A stretch of DNA of 64,000 nucleotides from Bugula neritina (lineage: Eukaryota; Bryozoa; Gymnolaemata; Cheilostomatida; Bugulidae), in the NCBI GenBank assembly GCA_964035545.1, contig OZ037767.1:17230781-17294780 (forward strand). Direction: 5' to 3'. Made by a program: the position numbers and the translations under genes. Positions 1 to 12,420 of this stretch are shown here, one piece after another. A model generated the notes under the pieces. The model did no database searches and was not told where the DNA came from. It saw only the letters and a program-made list of their open reading frames with translations. Positions within the stretch are counted from its first letter, which is position 1; every line of letters starts with the position of its first letter.

Positions 1-129
1 CCCAGTTTTCAGCACACTGATAGAAAGAGCAGATTTGAAGCTAATTAAACAATTCAGGTTAGATCTCAAGCTAAATTTGTTCTTAAAGAACTCTGCTATA
101 TATTGGTAAAATGTAATATTAATAGCATA

Positions 130-388
130 TGATAATATAGCGTTGTTACATGTCATGTGATAGGCTGTATATTACTGTGTAGTGTTGTTACATGTCATGT
201 GATAGGCTGTATATTACTGTGTAGTGTTGTTACATGTCATGTGATAAGCTAATGTTACTGTGTAGTGTTGTTACATGTCATGTGATAGGCTAATGTTACT
301 GTGTAGTGTTGTTACATGTCATGTGATAGGCTAATGTTACTGTGTAGCGTTGTTAAATGTCATGTGATAGGCTAATGTTACTGTATAG
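130..388. repeat. Minisatellite, ~41-bp unit, about six copies
   Basis: Repeats of a unit containing GTTGTTACATGTCATGTGAT and GGCTAATGTTACTGTGTAG. The array runs directly into the 3' splice site of the first visible ankyrin exon. The acceptor CTGTATAG is a variant of the repeated CTGTGTAG. Confidence 0.85.
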
Positions 389-3300
389 TGTCGGTGTACT
401 CTACACTGGATACACAAATGCTTGGCCCTCCGAGGCTGTCAGTCAACTCGCAGATAACGGCCTTGACCTCACGGGGAGAAATGAAGATGGCTACACGGTG
501 CGAGACAATATACTTGTACAGGTATGTGGAATAACAGGGATGTTCAACACTGTCATAGTATTAGAATATTATTTTCCTGGCATCAACTGGTACATATGTG
601 TGTTGGGAGTTGTGCTCTTATATGTGGAATACTTTTCCTCAGTGCCATGAATTATTTTCCCACTCTTATACTATTGTTTTATTTAAGGTGGCATTTTATC
701 CGAGGAGAAAGAGATTGGAGAAGCTGCAATATGTAGATCAGTACATAATTAAACTAGCATCTGAAGGTATGCAGTACATCTAGTAATATTTAAGTTGTAG
801 CAATCATCTAATATATATATAATAATAGTCTTGTAATGTATGTATATAATAATATATATCATCATATGACAAACCAATGACATGGTAACATAACTACTAA
901 GTATAAAAACATGGTATGGTTAGAGTCATAAAGTTATGCAACAACAAAAACATTTTCAACACTTTCTAAAGCTAGTATAAAGATGTGAAAGTTCTAAAAT
1001 AAAAATGTAGTACTTTATTATTCAGCCAATCACCGTGCTCAGAAATCTTGACCAATTATTTCATTCTATGCTAACTAGCATGACTATATTCTAGTTGGGC
1101 TCTGTTACAACACCCTCATAAAGCTAGTATAGCGCTGTAAACTAAGTTCTCAGTCTATCTCTCACCGTAGGAAACCTAGACAGGCTGAAGGACATAGCCA
1201 ACAGTGGCTACACCAACCTTAACATCAGAGACACCAAAGGTAGACCGTGCTCATACCTGGCAAGGAAAGAAGGCCACAAAGAGGTCTCCGAGTGGCTGGA
1301 TAACATCAATGAAGTATTCGTAAGTTCCCAGTCTACTGCTTGCATTGTTTATTTTAATGTTACTTTCTATGCAAGTGCAGCTTATCAACTCAATTATTAG
1401 CAATTGTGGTTTTGCCTGTTGCAAATGTTACCATCAATATTTAAGGGAAATTCCTATATAACTTGCTTTTAATTTCAAAGTATATGAACATAGTAGAAAC
1501 TTTAAAAAACCTATAAGCTGTTGTGGTAGGTGAGCAAATTGACTTCGCATTTCTAGTAACAAATTGGCTATTCTTCTAGTTGTGTTTCCAATTGGCATCT
1601 CTACTAGGAGAGATTGCAATTGACGTCTCTACTAGGAGAGATTGCAATTGACATCTCTACTAGGAGAGATTGCAATTGCCATCTCTCCTAGCATGGTTTG
1701 GCATAGTTATAGTTACTAGGAGAATTACAAATCCTACTAGGAGAGATTGCAATTGTCATCTCTCCTAGGAAACATTGCAATTGACATATTTACTAGGAGA
1801 GATTGCAATTGCCATTTCTCCTAGCATGGTTTGGCATAGTTACTAGGAGAATTACAAATCCTACTTGGAGAGATTACAACTGTCATCTTCACTAGGAGAT
1901 ATTGCAATTGTTATCTCTACTAGGATGAATGCGCATGGTTACTAGGAATATGGGAGGTAGGAATATGACAGCTAACCCATTTATTGTATTTAGAGCAAGC
2001 ATGCCTTCAGTACTGCAGTATGTAGAGTTGAGTTTCTCCAGTAGTCCCTGTGGTTCAATCGTTAGCATGCCCGCTTGCAAGCTGGAAGTTTCGGGTTTGA
2101 ATCCCAGTTCAGGCAAAAGTTTTCTATAGATGTGAATTATAATAATATTTGTATTTTCACTTGTAGAAGAACGTGCACACTCTCCATGAGTACATCAGAC
2201 AGGCCAACTTAGCCAAGGCTCGAGAGTATCTAACTGATGAGTCAGCATTTGTCTGCGATCGAGCTGGAAGGTCGTCTCTGCACATGGCAGTTCTGTTTGA
2301 GAGGAGATTTGTGATCAAGTACATTCTCAAGTCATACCCGGCCACCGTACACATCAAGGATGACGTAAGATCAACTGTGGACATACTTTAACTAATCACC
2401 TACTAGTCTCTTCCACTCTCTTACTAAGCAGTGATGGTTGATACATTAGTAAACTGTATCAGCTTTGCAGAATGGCTGAAAATTATACACTGAAACAAAC
2501 TTCATATCTTTTGTGCAAGTATTGTGTTTTATGATGTAGAAGCGTTGCTCTATTGTGAAAATGTATGTACATTTCTTTATAGAATGGTAGAACAGCTATG
2601 CACTACGCGTGTGCTCTTCAAGATGGTTCGGATATCGAGGATCTCCTGGTGCAGTACGGTTCTGATGAGACCATTCAAGATGATGTGAGTTACATTATAC
2701 TGTAATATTCTCTATCCAATCACAAAGATGGTACTATGAGTCTAGCCAATGATATCGAGATATTGATTGTCTATATGCAACCATAGCGAGGGTTGCTTTT
2801 TAAATAATTTTCACTGGTGACCACTGAAGAGATGGTGTTCTACAGAGCTGTATCATTGTAGCTGAAGTTCTGTCCAATGGACTACAAACTGAATGAGGAA
2901 GAAAACTTCATAGAGAAAGAGAGGAAAAAGACCTGTGCATTTGACATTTACCTGCTAGAGGTTTACCTCAACTTAGCTGACGGAATAATAGAAGACGACT
3001 TCGATTTAGTTAGAGGTGAGACAACACTTGTTTGTTGTGCTGTAGTTAGAGGTGACTTGGTCTCCTGATATTTACTATACTTGGTAATAGAGATGTACTG
3101 GTCATATATAACATTTAGTTTACAATCCAGATTGCAAGGACTTAATATTTTAAGACCAAGGTGTAAGTTGAATTTTGTATTGCATTAACAGACACACGCG
3201 ATGACCTGTTTGAGGATGTCAAAATGACTGACATCATGTCAAAGATGTACAAGAACACATCGGATAAACCACCCGGGTTCCTTCAGCTCTGTTTAGATAA

Positions 3301-4124
3301 TAAAAGAGAAAACATAGCTCGATATCTTATCAACAATGGTGTGGATATGTGGGAAGACGTAGTGGTACGTCTCCTTAAGCCAACTGAATTATGTTATAAA
3401 GACTTGCTGTGCTAACAATGACAGAAACCTGCAGAAATTGTAAAAATTTTTGCAGCTCATTTTCATACACTCTTCATTCTAAAACCTTTCATTTTACAGC
3501 TGGAAGACAAGGTGATGAAGTTTCCTCTCGCAGTAGAGAAGGCGGGAATGTTGAGGTTAAATGAGTTCTTATCCAAACGAGTAAGTTGAGATGTTTTATG
3601 CAGACGTGAATTACTGAATGTGAGAAAAGTGTAGTTGTAGGGTTGAGTATACCCAGTGGTCCCAGTAGTGTAATGTATAGTGCGCCTGCTTGCAAGCCAG
3701 TGGTCTCGAGTTCGAATCCCAGTGGGGGCAAATTTAATTTGTTAAAGTAGATGATCAACAGTTTCATGCTGATTTGGTACAAGTGCGAGTAGAGCGAGTA
3801 CAGAGTGAGTAAGAGTATATAATCAGTATGAGTATAGGGCCAGTATGAGTACAGAGTGTTAGTACATAGTCAGTTTGAATACAGAGTGTCAGTACATATA
3901 GTCAGTTTGAGTACAGAGTGTCAGTACATAGTCAGTTTGAGTACAGAGTGCGTAGCTATAACTCAACGCTGTAGAGGAGAGAAGACACGGACGAAGATGC
4001 TAAGTTCAAGGAAGCAGAGAAAACTGTAAAGGAAGCGAAGGCGGAGACATCTAAGTGGACAGAAGAAGAGACGGGAGAGGAAGATGAGGATAACGGGAAG
4101 AGCAAGACCTGCACTGTGTTGTGA
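389..4124 (+). CDS. Ankyrin-repeat protein with C-terminal CaaX box, 5' end outside the window
   Basis: Nine exons join in phase: 389-521, 688-766, 1171-1319, 2167-2364, 2583-2684, 2862-3015, 3192-3364, 3500-3580 and 3975-4124 (TGA), giving about 405 residues from the first visible exon. The early exons encode ankyrin-type repeats (GYTNLNIRDTKGRPCSYLA, RAGRSSLHMAVL, NGRTAMHYACAL). Later exons are helical, with one more ankyrin-like hairpin (FLQLCLDNKRENIARYLI). The last exon is a charged Lys/Glu tail ending Cys-Thr-Val-Leu. In the known CaaX code a final Leu favours geranylgeranylation, so membrane anchoring is inferred. No start codon or signal peptide is visible and earlier exons probably lie to the left. 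Ankyrin repeats bind proteins; no specific function can be named. Splice phases are consistent throughout, so the model is good although the family is not recognised. Confidence 0.82.
1595..1925. repeat. Irregular tandem/inverted repeat in an intron
   Basis: Multiple copies of CTAGGAGAGATTGCAATTG, alternating with CTCTACTAGGAG and CTCTCCTAG. Because CTCCTAG and CTAGGAG are complementary, the transcript could form many short hairpins. A longer unit with CATGGTTTGGCATAGTTA occurs twice. Confidence 0.75.
2027..2125 (+). mobile_element. tRNA-derived SINE-like element, family 1, copy 1
   Basis: Has an A-box-like TGGTTCAATCGTTAGCATG and a B box GGGTTTGAATCCC at 2093-2105 with tRNA-like spacing, a GCTTGCAAGC centre, and a tail CAAAAGTTTT. 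Two further copies with the same order lie at 3642 and 27609. It sits in an intron of the ankyrin/CaaX gene. Confidence 0.6.
3642..3733 (+). mobile_element. tRNA-derived SINE-like element, family 1, copy 2
   Basis: Same organisation as the copy at 2027: leader GGTTGAGTATACCCAGTGG, A-box-like AGTGTAATGTATAGTGCG, centre GCTTGCAAGC, B box GAGTTCGAATCCC at 3708-3720, then GGGGGCAAA. The acceptor stem pairs imperfectly, so it is not a functional tRNA gene. Confidence 0.6.
3781..3955. repeat. Minisatellite, ~30-bp unit
   Basis: Repeats of GAGTACAGAGTGTCAGTACA followed by TAGTCAGTTT, degrading at the left end. It lies in the last intron of the ankyrin/CaaX gene and stops just before its final exon at 3975. 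Confidence 0.75.
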
Positions 4125-4464
4125 TTGGACGATCTGCTAACTTATATAAACATACTTGAAGTTGTAATATAATACGTTTATTTATTAACAAATTTAGTCA
4201 TTTATCTCACTTTCACCTATTCACACTAACTTAGTGTACGGACATATGCAGTGCTCAATAGTTATAATATATTTTTCTATTTTTCACTTTTTAACAAAGC
4301 TAAAATTTTCCTAAAGCATGTGAAATTTTTATCATAATCTCAAAATAGACTTTCACATTTCACCAAATATAGGATTAATCTATCTCGACAGTTTGTCCCC
4401 TAATCTGAGTTTTAACTTCACGCCTCAATGACTCATTTGACTAGATAGTATTCCGTCACAGTTA

Positions 4465-6962
4465 TCAAGTTGTCTCCCCCTGAGTAACAGGTTCCTCCAT
4501 AGACTTGGCTACGGGTTGTTTCTTCTCTTTAGACTGTCTAGCCTCAGCCCGCGCTGCTTTTACCTGAAATCAAAGGCTATGTTCTGAATTGGCAGAGCAA
4601 AGTAACTGGTAAGAAAAACAGAGTTTCTTATACGCAAATTCTAACCATAGAAGTTGTAAGAAATAAACCAATAAACCAAATAACTGCTACATAATGTGCG
4701 CCAATCATAACTGTAAAGTTATCCCACAATTATGGGTAAATAGTATAATGAATGGTGGGCTGTGGTGGTCAACAACCAGCTAAGTTACTAGACATCTTAT
4801 TATACAGTCCGATATCTGGACAGGTAAAACATCCCCTGGAGACTTACGCCAACGAGACAACTTGTGAAGGGAGTAAGTATTACATAATAATATGACACAT
4901 AGATATATATAGGTTTAACGTACAGCATCTTTATTATCCCTCACAGAGCTAGGACTCTCTAAAGGTATAGTGACTGGTCCATCATTCTGTATGTGAACCT
5001 GCATGTACGCCTGGAACCTGCCATCTGGGAGAAACACACAACCAACTTAGCAAATCTAACAGACGGGCAGAAAAACAGACAGACATATCTGTAGAGAATA
5101 GCAATAGATTTTATTATATTTAGTATTGTAATACACTAAAATTTAATTCACACAATTTAAGACTAAGTACTGAGTAGAGAGCAATGAGCAGATAAATCCA
5201 ACACTTGAATATCCACTTATTTGCAGGTCACAGTATTACACGTAATATTAGAGCTGAACAGAAGGTATTTGCAGGTCAAAGTATTAGACATAGTAGAATT
5301 GAACAGAAGGTTACTATACGAGTTACTCAAAAATATAGCACCATAGAAAGTGAAGTTTAACGACCTAATATATTATGCATAAATTAAGTAGCTAGTTTAT
5401 ACCGAGGACCATTTATTTTTTACAGATCACCATTCATTTTCTAGAGATAATCATTTATTTTCTACAGCCTACCTTTAATTTTCTCTTCCGAATAGGATGA
5501 CCTCAGTAGGTCAAGGAAAGAGTTGTACATGATCTGTGATTGGTCAGCTGACATAGCCTGGTGAAAGTCTGGTTTATTTCCCTTCAGTACACAGGACAAG
5601 GTGAACTACAGAATGAATATGTTGTATATACCACCCGTGTGTAATAAGGGGCGTGCAGGTCTACACATGGTACAATCAGGAATCAGAGTATAGATTCTTG
5701 AAGAATAAAATATAAAAATTAATTGTAGACCGTTCAACTTGGTTACTATAATGCCTTATTAGAATTTGTATACATATTTATAGAAAATCCTGCAAATAAC
5801 AAAAATTAAAGTAGTAGTGTCAATGCTTTAAAACTGGAAAGATTTTCTCAAGTTTTTGAAGTTAAACCGCTACATTCTGAACTTTCTTTTATTGTAAACC
5901 CTTAAATGCTTGTTTGTACATTCAACAGCAAAAATTAAAATAATTGGAAAACAACTTAAAAATTAAGTTATTTTGCTTTTTAATTAACAAAAAAATCAAT
6001 AAACACAACAGAAAGAGTTGCACTTCAAGTTCGGAACCAAAAACAAATATATCAACGTGATGTGAAAACCAGCTGAAGTATACTCATAGTAAGGCAGGTA
6101 GAGAGTGTAAACACACATACCTGACTTATACACAGCACCTCATATCCCTTATCCATCACGCTCTTGTTCCACGACTTTCCATTCTCATCTTCAAATAGCC
6201 TTAGGTTTAAAATCTTTTTGGCCCTTGAAATAACAGACGAATCAATATATTTGTTTCTAATCAATTTGATAAAAATAGTAGAATAATATTTTCATATTAA
6301 AACAGATGAATGGTTGACTCACATATACTGTACGTCTGCAGGTGTGTCATCTTTACTTATACCCAGTAAAACACACAAACCTTTCTCTATTGAGCTAACC
6401 AGTTCGTCTCCAACTGTAACATAATATTGCATCGAACTAGACTCAGTTTCTCAAACTTAACATGAGTACTTATAATTAGAATAATATCATAAATTGCAAG
6501 TATTAGTATGAGAGTGAAACTGAGTGGTACTTTTAAAACTACTCATAATAGTGTCATTCTAATTTCTACTAATTTTATAATTTGTTTATAATTATACACA
6601 CAATCATAATGATTATGCACTTGCCACTAGCAGTCATAACTCTCACTCACAAGTGATACTCGTTTCTGATGACCATAACATAAGTCTTGAACTCAACTTA
6701 GTGATGCTGAGTTCGTCAACCATAACACTAAAACTTATTAGTTACTACTACTACTAGTACTATTAGTGACTACAGTAACTGTACAACTAAGAGAGTAATG
6801 TTAATACTAATACTATAAGTATAACTGTATAACTATAAGTATTAGACATATTTTAATTTATATTAATCTAACCACTAATGGTACTAACCCTTAGGCCTTA
6901 CCCTAGGGGCAGGGCTTACCCGTCACACTTGCTTTAGTAACTCGTTGGATGATGGCCTTCAT
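4465..6962 (-). CDS. DTD1: D-aminoacyl-tRNA deacylase 1 (DTD1)
   Basis: Six minus-strand exons join in phase: 6962-6920 (ATG), 6413-6323, 6223-6121, 5605-5473, 5024-4924 and 4563-4465 (TGA), giving 189 aa. DTD hydrolyses D-amino acids, and glycine mischarged on tRNAAla, from tRNA in the cytosol, using a chirality-proofreading pocket. Family signatures are clear: the start MKAIIQRVTKASV, the block LFEDENGKSW...SVMDKGYE, the SQ-FTL motif around residues 78-82 (split by an intron), and VHIQNDGPVT with the Gly-cisPro motif at about G139-P140. The C-terminal tail is Lys-rich and slightly shorter than in vertebrates (about 209 aa). The start is fixed by alignment to the family N-terminus. It is divergently arranged with ERH, with 660 bp between start codons. 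Confidence 0.95.
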
Positions 6963-7622
6963 TTTATGGTTCAGTCGAATCTATGTAGTTGAATAACTTG
7001 TACAGATTTAAAACAGAAGGCTTCACACACTGAAGTATGAACTTATTATACTACTCTCATTTAGTATTTTTGCAGAAAACTGCTAGATGCAGCACCAAGT
7101 TGCTAGACGCAGTGGCTTTGAGATCTCGAGTCTCGAATTTAAACAACCATAAGTATAAACTCAGCACTCACTCACCGCCAATGTGGTGCTGCTACTAGTG
7201 ACATTTGTTTTCACAGTAGGTATGCTTAGACTGCGGTCAAGAAACTCAATAAAAGATTGGTCATAAAAGCATTTACATTGTATTAGTCACAGATATTATT
7301 TGCCGCTTAAATGGCAGAACATAAAAGTAATCAGAGCGGCGATTCTAGTTTTTCTGTTTCTCTTCTACAAATGAGGTGGGATCGAAGAATTTGGAGCGAC
7401 ACTCTCGAACCTTATAAAAACGTTAGCGTGATTTGGCCCGAATAAATAAACAGATCCATTTACCGAGACAAGATTGCAGCCAACAGTGGTAGAATAACGT
7501 TTCAGTGTGAGTTGAGTTTTGTGGACTCAGCAAAGGTTGAACGACGAGATTGACTTTGAGCCTGAAGCTTCATTCCTATAGATTGATTAATAATTCTTTC
7601 TGCTGAATCCTAAAACTTAATA
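6963..7622. promoter_or_regulatory. Shared 5' region between DTD1 and ERH
   Basis: 660 bp separate the two divergent start codons, so the promoters of both housekeeping genes must lie here or overlap. No TATA box is convincingly placed for either gene. The segment also holds a 44-codon ORF at 7311-7445. Confidence 0.5.
7311..7445 (+). other. 44-codon ORF upstream of ERH, possible uORF
   Basis: An ATG-to-TAA frame beginning MAEHKSNQSGD and ending VSVIWPE, 180 bp upstream of the ERH start codon on the same strand. If ERH transcription begins upstream of it, this would be a 5'-leader uORF. It matches nothing I know and may be chance. Confidence 0.25.
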
Positions 7623-10572
7623 ATGGTATGTATTTTAAGTTGTAACTTAAAACACCAAGTCTAAAGTTAAACTCAAACTCACATTGACACTGACTCTGAA
7701 GTCTGAGTCATTCACAGTCTAAGTCTGGGTCACGACTATCAGACTCAGTAAGTCAAAGTGAGTAGGCCTATGAGTATCGCCATCACATCAGTATGAGTAT
7801 CTGTAGCATTTTCACTATCTATAGGCAAAACACATTGTGTATCAAAATCAATATGAAAACCAAAATGACAATAACTGCATAAGTTATTGTCATTTCGTCA
7901 TTTTTGAATAACTATAAGTATAACTATGAAAGTGTCAGCATCAGCATAACTATGAATATCAATATGAGTATTAGTATGACTATGAATATCAATATTACAA
8001 TCATAATGAATATGATGATCATTATCATTATGATCGTAATTATCATTTTACTTAGAGCTATCACTATCACTATGATAATGAGTAACTATAACTATGAGTA
8101 TGGCCGTAGGTATCAGAATCATTATGATTATCATAAACTTAAAGTGGTTATCATAATCTAAATCGCTATGAGTATGAGCTGAAGCTGAAAGTTAAACTAA
8201 GAGATACATCCACTTTCTCTCAGCCATATTTATAATAATAATTATAATAATCATAATGATTATGATTATTATAGTATTAAATAGTAGTAGTAATACTATT
8301 AGTGATAGTCAATGTGCTTAGCCTGCAATTGCAGTTGCACTATCAATACAACTAGTATTGCCATATACGTTCATATTGAGCTAGTCTTGAGCTATAGTTG
8401 TAATAAGATGAGACTACAAATAATTTTGAAAAAGCTATGATTATGACCATTGCAGATTATAAATACGATCAATGCTGGGCAATGTGTTGGAATTGAGTTG
8501 ACTTTGCTTTTTTTGGTCTTAGGTTTTTAAAATTGGAATAAAACTTCAATATTCTTCTTTTGACCCATGTTATTATTTGACGGATCAGGACAGATCAGGA
8601 GAGTTAAATATTTATAATTACTCCAATGAGAGGTTTACAGCTGTTGGTTATACATATAATTTTCATGGTCCCATGTTACTCAGTGAAAGCTACACATGTT
8701 TAGAGTATAAGAACGTAGTCCAGCTTTGATTGTAATGATGGTTATATACACACACTGTAGGCCCTACTAATAGGAATATATTGTAATTATTATTGATTCG
8801 TAAACACTAACTAGCTGCTAAGTCATACTATGAATAAAAGAAGCGTCTTTTCCAATCATAACTGTCATGGTGATAGACATGTACTTTAACTCTAAGTTGA
8901 ATAGGAATAAAGTAACTTGTAGAAGTATATAGATAGTGATGCATGTTAAGTACTACTTTATTAAATATTGATTCATATATACCATATTACTATAATATGC
9001 TATGTTACTATACACCATATAACATTGCTATAATGTAGTATCACTATAATATAATAAAACTCATAAAAGTTTATAGTCACTATGCCTGTGAGAAACCCCT
9101 GATGGAAGGGGTTTTTGTTAAATTGGGCTAAGGACTCATTCAGATGAGGCACAGGGGCAATTATGAATGGATGTTCTTTCTAACATCACTAATAGCCTTT
9201 GTCCAGGTTCGAACCCATGACCCTAGACCACGGCTGCTCCCTTTTACTATAATATAATATATCACTATAATGTATTACTACTAGAATGTACTTTATTATA
9301 ATATTATAATATTACTATAATATAATATATTATATTACTAGAATATACTATGTTGTTATACTATATATTACTAAAATGTATTACTACTATAATACACAGG
9401 CACACACAATCCTCTTAGTTCAGCCCTCCAACTCCCCCGAGTCTCGCACATACAGTGACTACGAGTCGCTGACGGAGATGTTGGAAGGAATATGCCGAAT
9501 CTACGAGGAGCACCTGAAGAGGAACCACCCGAGACAACCCAGCATCACCTACGATATATCCCAGCTCTTTGACTTTATTGACCAGTTTACAGATCTCAGC
9601 TGTCTTGTGTACGTGTCTATGTGACTTACCTTTCACTTACCTCTTACTACTCTGTATAGTGTGACTCACTACTCTGTATAGTGTGACTCTCTACTCTGTA
9701 TAGTGTGACTCTCTACTCTGTATAGCGTGACTCTCTACTCTGTATAGCGTGACTCTCTACTCTGTATAGTGTGACTCTCTACTCTGTATAGTGTGACTCA
9801 CTACTCTGTATAGTGTGACTCACTACTCTGTATAGTGTGACTCTCTACTCTGTATAGCGTGACTCTCTACTCTGTATAGCGTGACTCTCTACTCTGTATA
9901 GTGTGACTCTCTACTCTGTATAGTGTGACTCACTACTCTGTATAGTGTGACTCTCTACTCTGTCTAGTGTGACTTACTACTCTGTATAGTGTGACTCTCT
10001 ACTCTGTATAGTGTGACTCACTACTCTGTATAGTGTGACTCACTACTCTGTATAGTGTGACTCACTACTCTGTATAGTGTGACTCACTACTCTGTATAGT
10101 GTGACTCACTACTATGTATAGTGTGACTCACTACTCTGTATAGTGCGACTCACTACTCTGTATAGTGTGACTCTCTACTATGTAGAATGTTGCCAGTAAC
10201 TGACTTGGGGTTTGAATATAAAAAGAAACAAGGGGTGCATCGGTGCTGAGATTTAATTAGCTCAAAGGCTGAGCCTTCCAAGTTTTGGAATGCAAGAAGT
10301 TTGAAACAAAATTTTTTTTACCATTTTCTTGTATTCCTTAGATGTAAATTAATTCTAATATGTTATTGAATGTACATATAATATATACGATTGCATATAC
10401 ATATATTATATTATACATAGTTTGTGTTCCATTATTATACAAGTATAAAAAATATAGTGTGAGTTCTCTACTGCACAGATATGATAAAAAGAAGAATGCG
10501 TATGGACCACACTCTAAGGACTGGATCAAGGAGAAGATTTACATACTCTTGAGGAAACAAGCTGGGCAGTAA
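7623..10572 (+). CDS. ERH: Enhancer of rudimentary homolog (ERH)
   Basis: Three exons: 7623-7625 (only the ATG, followed by GTATGT), 9400-9614 and 10479-10572 (TAA). They give 103 aa against 104 in human. ERH is a small, very conserved nuclear homodimer that works with RNA-processing and mRNA-decay partners. Visible signatures are [48 protein letters not shown] and [15 protein letters not shown]. The second donor is uncertain. Ending at 9612 (before GTGTCT) breaks the frame, while ending at 9614 (before GTCTAT) keeps it and places Asp where the family has it. The loop before KDWIKEK is two residues longer than in human. An intron after the start codon explains the missing initiator Met in exon 2. 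Confidence 0.92.
7890..8160. repeat. Degenerate simple-sequence region
   Basis: Imperfect repeats of ACTATGAATATCAATATGAG and ATTATCATTATGAT in the first ERH intron. Open frames here are low-complexity Met/Ile/Asn/Tyr strings and are not genes. Similar AT-rich simple sequence continues to about 8290. Confidence 0.6.
9068..9241 (-). mobile_element. tRNA-derived SINE-like element, family 2, copy 1
   Basis: Read on the minus strand it starts GGGAGCAGCCGTGGTCTAG, has the B box GGGTTCGAACC, then a body with TGATGTTAGAAAGAACATCC and AGGGGTTTCTCACAGGCATA. The A-to-B interval looks shortened. The body is shared by 12268-12420 and 22499-22620. It lies in the first ERH intron. Confidence 0.55.
9645..10190. 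repeat. Minisatellite, 22-bp unit, about 25 copies
   Basis: Tandem units of CTACTCTGTATAGTGTGACT with A/T and G/C variants, filling most of the second ERH intron and starting about 30 bp after its donor. Confidence 0.9.
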
Positions 10573-10750
10573 CTCTTCCTTAGAGTTATCTTCTCTTCCG
10601 TACTTGGAAGTTGTCATCTCTCTTTCGTACATGTTCTGTGTTTGATGTATATACCCAAAGCTACTCCATTTCTGCACCTTATTTCTGTCCTAAGTTGTAT
10701 TTTGTATATAATGAGTAGTGAATAGCTTGTGATGATGTATTGGCTTTAGT

Positions 10751-10756
10751 AATAAA
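10751..10756 (+). terminator. Poly(A) signal of ERH
   Basis: AATAAA lies about 180 bp after the ERH stop codon, in AT-rich DNA. Confidence 0.55.
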
Positions 10757-12267
10757 TTGATTATCATTTTCTAACACTGCTCTAGTTTTTCTCTCAAATA
10801 CTAATGTTTCAAACAATTTGCTTTTTTGTTCATATGAGAAAAGTGCAGCAACATGAAAATACTAGGAAGTTAGTGTCAAACAATAGCAAGTGTGACAGCT
10901 GCGTTACTCGCTGTAACCTGGTACGGTATCAACTCTTCCCAGAATACCATGTGATGACGGCACGCTAAAAATTATAGAACAATTTGCCTTTTGAGTCTTT
11001 GCGAATTTTCTACTTTTTATATATTACAGTGAATAGAGCACTAAATAACACAAGTTACAAAACATTGATCACAAATTGTTACAATACTATAAGGTATGAT
11101 ATTTAGGAGCTGTCTCTTTCCTGTTGAAAATTAGCACCAAGAGTCAAGTCTGCACAACATTAATTGCACTAAAGTGATATTTTAAAGGACAATTACTATA
11201 AAAACAATGACCTGCGGTAGCAATATGTGCGAAATATAGTCCCTGATTACATGTTTATTGATATATGTGTTGTATATAGTATATAATAATACAAATACAC
11301 AGAGTAAACACTTTTAAATATTATTATTCAACATGCCATCATATAACCCGACATAACAATATTGGCAGTCATCCAACCATAACATTTAATACGTAGTAAC
11401 TAGTAAGCTACCACAGCATTGGCTAGTAACTTGTACACACGAGTGCACGTGTTTCACTACTCTACTTACAGCGTACTGTAAAGCCTGCAGCTATTTACAC
11501 TAACAATAACTATTCTATTCTTGGTTTGCCTTGTTGCAGTAATACATCACAATACACACACATAGACACTGCTCAGTCGCCTTGATTCTTAGGATGTTAT
11601 CATGAGTGGCTTCAACAATCTTCTTTACTCATAGTGATAACTCACCCGTACTGGTAAGTGTTACTGATACAAATACTTTAATATTCTGTATCTACAATGC
11701 TGGAAATCGTAGAATAAGCTAATGAACTGTTTGACTATGAATGAATAGCTATACTTCTAGTATATTAATATATTATTACTAACAATAGTCAATACTGTAC
11801 AGTACCAGTACCACACTTTGAGTTTGAACCACACTTCTGCGTGTTACATTTCTTATTAACTCAGTTCAACATACTCACCTATGGACATGGTATTGTATCA
11901 GACGTCAGTGCTTGGGTTTAATCTTTTGTCTCAAACCATAGGAATACATTTCAGCAATTGCTATTTATATTTCGCGTGTGACCCTAGCTATGTGATAACC
12001 TATCCCCAATAGGGTAAATGTCAATGCACCACTAGAATACTATTATGGAGTATGATACTAAATTATTACTTTATTAGTCCAGATAATTTATATTACTATA
12101 GTATATATTTATATCATTATTCTATGTATATTATATTACTATATAATGTAGTTATAAAATTACTTTATATATTTTCTATCATTATATAGTTAAAGATTGT
12201 TCCATATATATTATATTTATTATGTATTTATAATATTATTTCCAGTATATTTTAAAATACCACATGG

Positions 12268-12420
12268 GTTTATAGCTGCCATCCTTGTGGGAAACCCTGA
12301 TGGAAAGGGGTATTTAAATCGGGCTAAGGACTTGCTTTCTATTGTGACGCAGGAGTAATTATGACTGGATGCTCTTCCTAACATCACAAATGGCCTTTAC
12401 TGTAATTGGAACCACTGCTT
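12268..12420 (-). mobile_element. SINE-like element, family 2, copy 2 (decayed)
   Basis: Shares AGGAAGAGCATCCAGTCATA, GTCCTTAGCCCG and the GGGTTTCCCACAAGGAT end with the copies at 9068 and 22499. The B box has decayed to GGTTCCAATT. Confidence 0.5.

Noticed and set aside
2047-2122. Functional tRNA gene
   Set aside because: The B box is good but the acceptor and D stems do not pair, and two diverged copies share extra flanking sequence, so a SINE is the better reading.
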